NCBI GenBank assembly: GCA_026125865.1 | Contig: JAHCKI010000123.1 | Coordinates: 1-6,981 of the forward strand | Direction of reading: 5' to 3' | Origin: Rhodospirillales bacterium | Lineage (GTDB): Bacteria > Pseudomonadota > Alphaproteobacteria > Rhodospirillales > Defluviicoccaceae | Length of the DNA: 6,981 nucleotides | Shown here: piece by piece, positions 1 through 5,119 of the stretch | How the letters are laid out: every line of letters starts with the position of its first letter | How positions within the stretch are numbered: position 1 is the stretch's first letter | Notes under the pieces: generated by a model | The model's input: only the letters and a program-made list of their open reading frames with translations | Databases searched by the model: none | What the model was told of the DNA's origin: nothing | Made by a program: the position numbers and the translations under genes

Positions 1-434
1 AGATTTTGCTTGCTCATTTCTTCGAGTTGGCCGAACGGCACAATACCGCCGAAAGTACTGCGAATGTAATCGCGCATCTGTTCCTGGTTGCGCACAAACG
101 CTTGCATGGTGTGCTCGAGGTACCGGGGTACAAGCACTTGCAAACTATCTCCATAAAAGCTGATCAGGTGCCTTAAAAAGCTGACCGGAAGCAGCTTTTG
201 ACCCTTTGATTCTTCTTCAACGATTATGTGAGTTAGAACAGACCTGGTAATGTCTTCTCCAGATTTCGCATCATAAACGACGAAGTCTGCACCAGCCTTC
301 ACCATCGTCGCCAAGTTGTCAAGGGTGACGTAGCTACTTGTTGCTGTGTTGTACAACCGTCTGTTGGCGTACTTCTTTATTGTTATTGTGGTCGTTTTCC
401 CGGTTGAATCTGCGACGGCAGCTTTTTGGCTCAT
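1..434 (-). CDS. phaR: PHA synthesis repressor PhaR, N-terminal part (runs off left edge)
   Basis: The first 144 codons of a minus-strand gene are visible; the 3' end lies outside the window. PhaR is a cytoplasmic DNA-binding regulator that senses polyhydroxyalkanoate (PHA) granules and represses phasin and other PHA genes, often including itself. The protein begins MSQKAAVADS. The conserved DNA-binding domain starts around residue 19 (IKKYANRRLYNT, then SSYVTLDNLATMV, FVVYDAKSGEDITRSVLT, to about residue 80). The PHB-accumulation regulatory segment follows (LLPVSFLRHLISFYGDSLQ, about residues 81-123). Family members are usually roughly 180-200 residues, so some 40-60 are missing. The ATG at 434-432 is preceded by GGAG with 11 nt spacing. 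The next upstream ATG (439-437) is out of frame. The gene is divergent from the 3-hydroxybutyryl-CoA dehydrogenase gene and has TGC-rich operator-like sites upstream. Its DNA looks AT-richer than the genes to the right. Family assignment is very secure from the N-terminal motif. Confidence 0.95.
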   Translation of the reverse strand, partial: MSQKAAVADSTGKTTTITIKKYANRRLYNTATSSYVTLDNLATMVKAGADFVVYDAKSGEDITRSVLTHIIVEEESKGQKLLPVSFLRHLISFYGDSLQVLVPRYLEHTMQAFVRNQEQMRDYIRSTFGGIVPFGQLEEMSKQN

Positions 435-480
435 AACATAACACGCTCCGATGGGTCACCATCAAGGATCCTCAACTGTT

Positions 481-509
481 AACCTATCCAATCGCTTGCT
501 GCATTGCAA
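481..509 (-). promoter_or_regulatory. Weak candidate phaR promoter overlapping the proximal operator
   Basis: On the minus strand, TTGCAA (509-504) is followed after 17 nt by TAGGTT (486-481). This is a poor match to sigma-70 -35 and -10 boxes (about 4 of 6 and 3 of 6). The spacing is right and the -35 box lies inside the PhaR-like operator, which would suit autorepression. It lies about 47 nt upstream of the phaR start codon. This is an inference from weak boxes only. Confidence 0.25.
496..509 (-). promoter_or_regulatory. Putative PhaR operator, phaR-proximal copy
   Basis: Read on the minus strand this is TTGCAATGCAGCAA. It matches the site at 563-576 in 13 of 14 positions but lies in the opposite orientation. 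PhaR proteins of alphaproteobacteria are known to bind TGC-rich sequences; from memory, a Bradyrhizobium PhaR motif is TGCRNYGCASMA, which this site fits fully. It lies 61 nt upstream of the phaR start codon, a suitable place for autoregulation. Binding itself is inferred. Confidence 0.6.
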
Positions 510-562
510 CGCGCGTGACGAAGGATTGACGGTGATATCCACAATTGTCTTCTGCGAGACTA

Positions 563-576
563 TTGCACTGCAGCAA
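563..576 (+). promoter_or_regulatory. Putative PhaR operator, distal copy
   Basis: The plus strand reads TTGCACTGCAGCAA, which again fits the remembered PhaR motif TGCRNYGCASMA. It differs from the reverse complement of the 496-509 site at a single position. The two centres are 67 bp apart. It is 284 nt upstream of the dehydrogenase start codon and 128 nt upstream of phaR, so control of phaR is more likely than of the dehydrogenase, though both are possible. Confidence 0.55.
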
Positions 577-820
577 AATGGTCATGTTTGGGGGTGTTTG
601 CCAAAAAACAGGGTTAGCACGAAGTGCAAGAATTTTTTGTCTTCAGACTGTTCCATGGTGCGGGTCATGGCGGCGGTCACGATGTATCGGTCGGATCGAT
701 TCTTTCGCGGTTGCGAAGATGCCCTTTATTTTTATGCAGGAACAGGTTAAACCAAGGCTTACGGTCAACGCTGGGGTTTTGCGCCTGCAAACGCAAGTTT
801 GGGCCACAGATTTTGTTTTG

Positions 821-836
821 GGGCACCTTTGTGCCC
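821..836 (+). other. Short hairpin next to the dehydrogenase ribosome binding site
   Basis: GGGCAC and GTGCCC form a perfect 6-bp stem around a CTTT tetraloop. The stem ends 5 nt before the GGGAGG sequence (842-847), the only good Shine-Dalgarno match upstream of the ATG at 861. In an mRNA the stem would sit directly beside the ribosome binding site without covering it. A role in translation or mRNA stability is speculative. Confidence 0.35.
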
Positions 837-860
837 GCATTGGGAGGGTAGATAGAGAGC

Positions 861-1757
861 ATGGAGATCAAGAAGGTCGGCATTATCGGTACCGGGACAA
901 TGGGTCTGGGAATTGCGCACGTTTGCGCGCAAGCGGGATATGAGGTCGTGGCCGTCAAGGCGACGCCGGGCCCTGTCGAAAAACCGAAAGCGCAACTCGA
1001 CAAGGGGTTCGCCCGCCTCGTCGAACGCGGCAAGCTCGAAGCCGCCGAAAAAGACGCGATCTTGGCTCGTGTTACCGTCACCGACAACGAAGCGGCCGTC
1101 GCTGATTGCGACTTGGTCATTGAGTCCATCATCGAGGATATCGAGACCAAGAAGGCGTTGTTCAAACGCTTGGATGCTCGTTGTCGCGAGGATACCCTCC
1201 TCACCACCAACACCTCGACCTTGTCGGTAACGGCAATGATGGCGGTGTGCAGCAAGCGCGACCGTATCGCCGGGCTTCACTTCTTCAATCCCGCCGCGGT
1301 GATGAAACTGGTCGAGATCATTCATGGTTTCGAAACATCGGAAGAAACGTTGACGAGCCTGGAAGTCTTCTGCAAGAAAGTGAAGAAGGATCCGGTCGTC
1401 GTTCAGGACACCACGGGTTTCATCGTCAATCGGCTGCTGACACCGTACATGCTGAACGCCATCCGCATGCTCGAACGCGGCACCGGTACGATTGAAGACA
1501 TCGATCATGCCATGAAATCCGGCGCCGCTCATCCCATGGGGCCGTTCGAACTCGCGGACTATATCGGGCTCGATGTGGTCGAGGCCATGTCGATGAACAT
1601 CTATACGGACGTTCGTCACGAGCACCATGCGCCGCCCCATACGCTCACCCGTTTGGTGCAACTCGGATACTTGGGCCGCAAGACGGGCAAAGGTTTCTAC
1701 GACTACTCGCAAAAACCGCCGGTCCAGAATTCGCAGCTGGTTCGACCCGTCGTGTAG
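861..1757 (+). CDS. 3-hydroxybutyryl-CoA dehydrogenase (3-hydroxyacyl-CoA dehydrogenase family)
   Basis: This cytoplasmic enzyme, 298 residues, interconverts (S)-3-hydroxyacyl-CoA (probably C4) and 3-oxoacyl-CoA with a nicotinamide cofactor. It serves butyrate/PHB-linked metabolism or beta-oxidation. The N-terminal Rossmann fold has GxGxxG at residues 10-15 (GTGTMG). The catalytic set known from human HADH is complete at a constant offset: S119 (TNTST), H140 (HFFNP), E152 (KLVEII) and N190 (GFIVNR). The C-terminal helical domain carries HPMGPFELADYIGLD (224-238) and ends with GRKTGKGFYDY (272-282). One oddity is that the second beta-strand ends in K33 (VVAVKATPG), where the family usually has an acidic residue that binds the adenine ribose. 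ATG 861 is preceded by GGGAGG 13 nt upstream. The gene is divergent from phaR and followed by inverted repeats. Hbd, PaaH and FadB-like names all apply to this family, so I give no symbol. C4 specificity is inferred. Confidence 0.9.
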   Translation: MEIKKVGIIGTGTMGLGIAHVCAQAGYEVVAVKATPGPVEKPKAQLDKGFARLVERGKLEAAEKDAILARVTVTDNEAAVADCDLVIESIIEDIETKKALFKRLDARCREDTLLTTNTSTLSVTAMMAVCSKRDRIAGLHFFNPAAVMKLVEIIHGFETSEETLTSLEVFCKKVKKDPVVVQDTTGFIVNRLLTPYMLNAIRMLERGTGTIEDIDHAMKSGAAHPMGPFELADYIGLDVVEAMSMNIYTDVRHEHHAPPHTLTRLVQLGYLGRKTGKGFYDYSQKPPVQNSQLVRPVV

Positions 1758-1764
1758 AACAAGA

Positions 1765-1796
1765 AATGCGATCAGGTTCGCGAACCTGATCGCATT
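1765..1796. repeat. Perfect 32-bp palindrome
   Basis: Two perfect 16-bp arms (1765-1780 and 1781-1796) meet with no spacer, beginning 8 nt after the dehydrogenase stop codon. The centre is AGGTTCGCGAACCT. As RNA it would fold into a stem of about 14 bp with a four-base loop. No U-run follows on the plus strand, but the minus-strand reading is followed by the T-rich TTCTTGTT. It may be a terminator or 3'-end protecting hairpin for the dehydrogenase mRNA, or a symmetrical protein-binding site. Confidence 0.7.
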
Positions 1797-1839
1797 GTCG
1801 CACTCTCAACTCGGGCATAACTGCTTGCGCGTGCTCGAG

Positions 1840-1870
1840 AACCCCTTGCCGGTATCGCTGGCAAGGGGTT
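1840..1870 (+). terminator. Probable rho-independent-like terminator after the dehydrogenase gene
   Basis: AACCCCTTGCC (1840-1850) and GGCAAGGGGTT (1860-1870) form a perfect GC-rich 11-bp stem with a 9-nt loop. It is followed by TCGCGTTTC, which is only modestly T-rich, so the U-tract is imperfect. It lies 82 nt after the dehydrogenase stop codon and well before cysD, the expected place to separate the two transcription units. Confidence 0.6.
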
Positions 1871-1925
1871 TCGCGTTTCAGCGCCGGAAGAGGAGGGGCG
1901 GGAACGGGTTGAGCCGAATTCGAGC

Positions 1926-1965
1926 GCGACCGACTGCTGCCTTGTGGACTTTCGCGGTCGGTTGC
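1926..1965 (+). other. Plus-strand RNA stem-loop upstream of cysD
   Basis: GCGACCGACTGC (1926-1937) pairs with GCGGTCGGTTGC (1954-1965) across a 16-nt loop to make a 12-bp stem. Two of the pairs are G-U wobbles, so the fold is better in plus-strand RNA than in minus-strand RNA. TGTTATATG follows, which is T-rich. It could be a second terminator, or a leader structure if the cysD transcript starts upstream of it. I cannot decide between these from the sequence. Confidence 0.4.
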
Positions 1966-2183
1966 TGTTATATGAATACGCTTTCACCTAGAAAGTACTG
2001 TCGCATCTTCCCGTTTTAAGATAGGTTCAAGAGATTGGATTCCGGGTTGCGCCGTCGTATTTGGCGTGTCAATCGGGAAACGGATTGTTCAAACCAGGGC
2101 CTCGCTCAACGCCTTTATGCGTACGCGGCGGCTACCTCCATCGTATCGCTACAACTTCGCACGACCAATTCCAGGACACGACC

Positions 2184-3080
2184 ATGCAGTCACACCTTCG
2201 CCAGCTCGAAGCGGAAAGCATCCACATCATCCGCGAGGTGGTGGCCGAATTCGACAAGCCGGTGATGCTCTATTCGATCGGCAAGGACTCCTCCGTGATG
2301 CTGCGCCTTGCCGTCAAGGCATTTTATCCGGCCAAGCCGCCGTTTCCGTTGATGCACGTGGATACGACGTGGAAGTTCCGGGAAATGATCGAATTTCGGG
2401 ATCGCATGGCGGCTGAATACGGCTTCGACCTTATCGTGCATATCAATGAGGAAGGCGTGCGCGAGAACATCAATCCGTTTACGCATGGCTCTTCCATACA
2501 CACCGACATCATGAAAACCGAGGCCCTCAAGCAGGCGCTCAACTTGTATCAGTTCGATGCGGCTTTCGGCGGCGCCCGGCGTGACGAGGAAAAATCCCGA
2601 GCCAAGGAACGCATTTTTTCGTTTCGCACCGGGACACACCGGTGGGAGCCCAAGAACCAAAGGCCCGAGCTTTGGAACCTCTACAACGCCAGGGTCAACA
2701 AGGGCGAAAGCATTCGCGTGTTTCCGCTGTCGAACTGGACCGAGCTCGATATCTGGCAATACATCTATGCGGAGGACATTCCCATCGTACCGCTCTATTT
2801 CGCCAAGGATCGGGCGGTGGTCGAACGCGACGGCATGCTGATCATGGTCGATGACGACCGCTTTCCCTTTGACGAGGGTGAAACGCCGACCAAGAAGCAC
2901 GTGCGCTTCCGCACCTTGGGTTGCTATCCCTTGACCGCCGCAGTGGAATCCGAGGCGACGACACTTCCCGACATCATCCGCGAAATGCTTCTTACCCGAA
3001 CATCGGAACGCCAGGGCCGCATGATCGACCACGATCAGTCCGGTTCGATGGAAAAGAAGAAGCAAGAAGGCTATTTCTGA
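2184..3080 (+). CDS. cysD: Sulfate adenylyltransferase subunit 2
   Basis: This is the small catalytic subunit (298 residues) of ATP sulfurylase. Together with the GTPase subunit CysN it converts sulfate and ATP to adenosine 5'-phosphosulfate (APS) in the cytoplasm. It aligns closely with E. coli CysD (302 residues) over the whole length. The PP-loop motif SIGKDSS is at 31-37, the conserved [16 protein letters not shown] at 128-143, [15 protein letters not shown] at 180-194, and the C-terminus TSERQGR...[12 protein letters not shown] matches the family. The ATG at 2184 was chosen because [16 protein letters not shown] begins at the usual place and AGGA lies 7 nt upstream. The frame stays open back to an ATG at 2061, but those 41 residues resemble nothing in the family. 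cysNC follows after 14 nt, so the two are almost certainly co-transcribed and co-translated. NodP of rhizobia is a homologue, so a specialised sulfation role is possible. Confidence 0.96.
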   Translation: MQSHLRQLEAESIHIIREVVAEFDKPVMLYSIGKDSSVMLRLAVKAFYPAKPPFPLMHVDTTWKFREMIEFRDRMAAEYGFDLIVHINEEGVRENINPFTHGSSIHTDIMKTEALKQALNLYQFDAAFGGARRDEEKSRAKERIFSFRTGTHRWEPKNQRPELWNLYNARVNKGESIRVFPLSNWTELDIWQYIYAEDIPIVPLYFAKDRAVVERDGMLIMVDDDRFPFDEGETPTKKHVRFRTLGCYPLTAAVESEATTLPDIIREMLLTRTSERQGRMIDHDQSGSMEKKKQEGYF

Positions 3081-3094
3081 CGGAAACGAGAGAC

Positions 3095-5014
3095 ATGGAT
3101 ACCACAAGTTCCCTCATCGCCGATGACATCCACGCTTACCTCAAGGCGCAGGAAACCAAGAGCCTGCTGCGGTTTATTACGTGCGGGAGCGTGGATGACG
3201 GCAAGAGCACGCTCATCGGCCGCTTGCTGTGGGATTCCAAGCTGATATTCGAGGATCAACTCTCAGCCCTCGAAGAGGATTCAAAACGCGCCGGCACGCA
3301 AGGGAGCGAAATCGACTTCGCGCTACTGCTGGATGGCCTGCAGGCCGAACGCGAACAGGGCATCACCATCGATGTCGCCTATCGGTATTTCAGCACGGAC
3401 TTGCGCAAATTCATCGTCGCCGACACGCCCGGCCACGAGCAATACACCCGAAACATGGCAACCGGCGCCTCGACCGCGGACGTCGCGGTCATTCTCGTGG
3501 ATGCCCGTAAGGGTGTCCTGACCCAGACGCGGAGACACAGCCACATCGTCTCGTTGATGGGCATCCGCCATGTCTTGCTGGCTGTCAACAAAATGGATCT
3601 AGTGGACTACTCGCAAGAACGCTACGACGCGATCGTGCGGGACTACCGGGCATTTTCCAAACAGCTTGGCTTCAACGACGTCGTCTGCGTCCCGATTTCG
3701 GCCCTAAAGGGCGACAATGTTCTTGAAATCAGTCCACGGATGCATTGGCATCACGGCCCGACCTTGATGGGATACCTGTCCACAGTCGAGGTGGCGGAGG
3801 AGGCAAGCAGCAAGCCTTTCCGCATGCCGGTTCAATGGGTCAATCGCCCGAACCTGGATTTCCGCGGCTTCTGCGGAACGATCGAGAGCGGATCCGTGAG
3901 CGTCGGTGACGACGTGATCGTGACGGCATCCGGCTTTACAAGCAAGGTGGCCCGCATCGTCACATACGACGGCGACCTGGAGAGCGCGTCGGCGGGTGAA
4001 GCCGTTACGCTGACGCTGGAAAACGAGATCGACGTCAGTCGGGGCGATCTTCTGGCTGCGATCGATGCGCGTCCGACCCATGCGGACCAGTTCGAGGGCA
4101 AGCTCATTTGGATGCACACGGACCCGCTGCTGCCCGGCCGTAAGTACATCCTGAAGATCGGCGCCCAGAGCGCCAGCGCTCAGGTGACGGACCTCAAGAA
4201 CAAGGTCAACGTCAACACTCTGGAGAAGCAGGCCGGCAAGACCTTGGAGCTGAACGAGGTCGGAGTCTGCAATTTCGCCGTCGATCACCCCATATCCTTT
4301 GACCCGTATGCCGAAAATCGCGGCACTGGCCGATTTATCCTGATCGATCGCCTGACCAACGCCACGGTCGCGGCCGGCATGATCGATTTTGCCTTGCGCC
4401 GCGCCACAAACATTCACTGGCAAGCGCTCGACATCAATAAACAGCAGCGGGCGAACGCCAAGGGGCAAGTCCCCTGCGTGCTGTGGTTTACGGGTCTTTC
4501 GGGCTCCGGCAAATCGACGATCGCCAACCTGGTCGAGCGGCGTTTGGCGGCCCTCGGCAAGCACACCTACATTCTCGATGGCGACAACGTCCGGCATGGC
4601 CTCAACAAGGACCTGGGCTTCACCGATGCCGACCGCGTCGAGAACATTCGCCGCGTTGCCGAGACGGCCAAGTTGTTTGTCGATGCCGGGCTGATCACGT
4701 TCGTCTCGTTTATTTCGCCGTTTCGCTCCGAGCGCCAAATGGCGCGGGAGCTTCTCGATCGCGGCGAATTCCTGGAAGTGTTCATAGACACGCCGCTCGC
4801 CGTTTGCGAGCAACGGGATATCAAGGGGCTGTATGCCAAGGCCCGGCGTGGCGAACTGAAGAATTTCACGGGCATCGACAGTCCGTATGAGCCGCCGAAA
4901 TCGCCCGAGATCAGGATCGATGGCGGTGAGGGGTCGGCCGAACAGGCGGCGCAACGCATTGTCGATCAGTTAGAAAAGCTTGGCGTGTTGAGCACTTCCA
5001 ATATTGAGGAATGA
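3095..5014 (+). CDS. cysNC: Bifunctional sulfate adenylyltransferase subunit 1 / adenylylsulfate kinase (CysN-CysC fusion)
   Basis: This 639-residue cytoplasmic protein is a natural fusion. The N-terminal part (about 1-440) is the CysN GTPase, whose GTP hydrolysis drives APS synthesis by CysD. The C-terminal part (about 455-639) is APS kinase, which phosphorylates APS to PAPS. The GTPase motifs are GSVDDGKS (31-38), T91 in [16 protein letters not shown] (110-114) and NKMD (165-168); elongation-factor-like beta-barrel domains follow to about 435. The kinase has P-loop GLSGSGKS (467-474), [10 protein letters not shown] (495-504), [10 protein letters not shown] (511-520), FISPFRSER (539-547) with the family serine S541, and [11 protein letters not shown] (589-599). 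All key residues are present and the length is typical of the fusion. The ATG at 3095 follows GAGAG and is 14 nt after cysD; the frame is open further upstream inside cysD, but those residues are not CysN-like. The rhizobial NodQ has the same architecture. Confidence 0.96.
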   Translation: MDTTSSLIADDIHAYLKAQETKSLLRFITCGSVDDGKSTLIGRLLWDSKLIFEDQLSALEEDSKRAGTQGSEIDFALLLDGLQAEREQGITIDVAYRYFSTDLRKFIVADTPGHEQYTRNMATGASTADVAVILVDARKGVLTQTRRHSHIVSLMGIRHVLLAVNKMDLVDYSQERYDAIVRDYRAFSKQLGFNDVVCVPISALKGDNVLEISPRMHWHHGPTLMGYLSTVEVAEEASSKPFRMPVQWVNRPNLDFRGFCGTIESGSVSVGDDVIVTASGFTSKVARIVTYDGDLESASAGEAVTLTLENEIDVSRGDLLAAIDARPTHADQFEGKLIWMHTDPLLPGRKYILKIGAQSASAQVTDLKNKVNVNTLEKQAGKTLELNEVGVCNFAVDHPISFDPYAENRGTGRFILIDRLTNATVAAGMIDFALRRATNIHWQALDINKQQRANAKGQVPCVLWFTGLSGSGKSTIANLVERRLAALGKHTYILDGDNVRHGLNKDLGFTDADRVENIRRVAETAKLFVDAGLITFVSFISPFRSERQMARELLDRGEFLEVFIDTPLAVCEQRDIKGLYAKARRGELKNFTGIDSPYEPPKSPEIRIDGGEGSAEQAAQRIVDQLEKLGVLSTSNIEE

Positions 5015-5025
5015 GAGAGGTCCCG

Positions 5026-5070
5026 GCCGCCGTCAACGGCTTGGTGTAACAGTCGCCGCCAACGGCTTGG
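5026..5070 (+). repeat. Two imperfect 19-bp direct repeats before the manC-type gene
   Basis: The units at 5026-5044 and 5052-5070 share 17 of 19 positions and recur with a 26-bp period. Each contains a mini inverted repeat GCCG-NCAA-CGGC that could form a 4-bp stem, and the second is nested between GTCGC (5052-5056) and GCGAC (5075-5079). They lie in the 105-nt gap between cysNC and the next gene. They may be a regulator's tandem binding sites or a weak processing or termination signal; no known motif was recognised. Confidence 0.5.
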
Positions 5071-5119
5071 GATAGCGACAGGTCAATCGTTTCGACTACT
5101 GGCATAAGGTATCGTGGCC

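Larger units (their letters stand above)
435..860. other. Divergent intergenic region, phaR / 3-hydroxybutyryl-CoA dehydrogenase
   Basis: This 426-nt gap separates two divergent genes and is long for this kind of genome. It holds two operator-like 14-bp sites nearer phaR (496-509, 563-576), a weaker TGC-containing inverted repeat (778-791: TTTGC, 4-nt loop, GCAAA) and a hairpin just before the dehydrogenase's ribosome binding site (821-836). Open frames cross it (for example 451-750 plus, 99 codons), but their translations resemble no protein family I know, are cysteine- and arginine-rich in places and lack convincing ribosome binding sites. I do not call them genes. No convincing promoter for the dehydrogenase was found by eye. 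A small RNA cannot be excluded. Confidence 0.6.
1758..2183. other. Intergenic region with three inverted repeats, upstream of cysD
   Basis: No gene is supported in this 426-nt stretch. The first half holds three separate stem-loops (1765-1796, 1840-1870, 1926-1965). The second half (about 1970-2183) should contain the cysD promoter and leader, but I found no convincing -35/-10 pair and no riboswitch class I recognise. A minor CTTTC/GAAAG inverted repeat lies at 1981-1995. Frames that read through it, such as the one opening at 2061 in frame with cysD, have no family resemblance before the true cysD start. Confidence 0.6.

Noticed and set aside
586..604. Sigma-54 (-24/-12) promoter in the G-rich TTTGGGGGTGTTTGCC stretch, or at 820-834
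   Set aside because: The first lacks the GG-N10-GC spacing; the second has the spacing by chance but breaks most other consensus bases and is better explained as a hairpin.
778..791. A third PhaR operator (TTTGC-GCCT-GCAAA) before the dehydrogenase gene
   Set aside because: The half-site spacing is 4 instead of 6 and it does not fit the motif shared by the two stronger sites; noted only as a weak inverted repeat.
451..943. Plus-strand open frames in the phaR/dehydrogenase gap (451-750, 545-943, 624-851) as small genes
   Set aside because: Their translations resemble no family I know, two of them overlap the start of the well-supported dehydrogenase or each other, and none has a convincing ribosome binding site.
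765..1712. Long minus-strand open frame (315 codons) opposite the dehydrogenase gene
   Set aside because: It is the antisense shadow of a high-GC coding region; the plus-strand protein has complete family motifs while the antisense translation has none.
2061..2183. A longer CysD starting at the ATG at 2061
   Set aside because: The extra 41 residues have no counterpart in CysD proteins, while the ATG at 2184 has AGGA 7 nt upstream and gives the usual family N-terminus.
1970..2183. A SAM-type or other known riboswitch in the cysD leader
   Set aside because: I could not find the conserved core of any riboswitch class I know; only short, weak inverted repeats are present.
2921..3094. A longer CysNC starting inside cysD
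   Set aside because: It would overlap cysD by 160 nt and add residues unlike CysN; the ATG at 3095 has a ribosome binding site and fits the family.
3704..4954. Minus-strand open frame of 416 codons opposite cysNC
   Set aside because: Antisense shadow: cysNC is intact with all GTPase and kinase motifs, and the antisense translation shows no recognisable domain.
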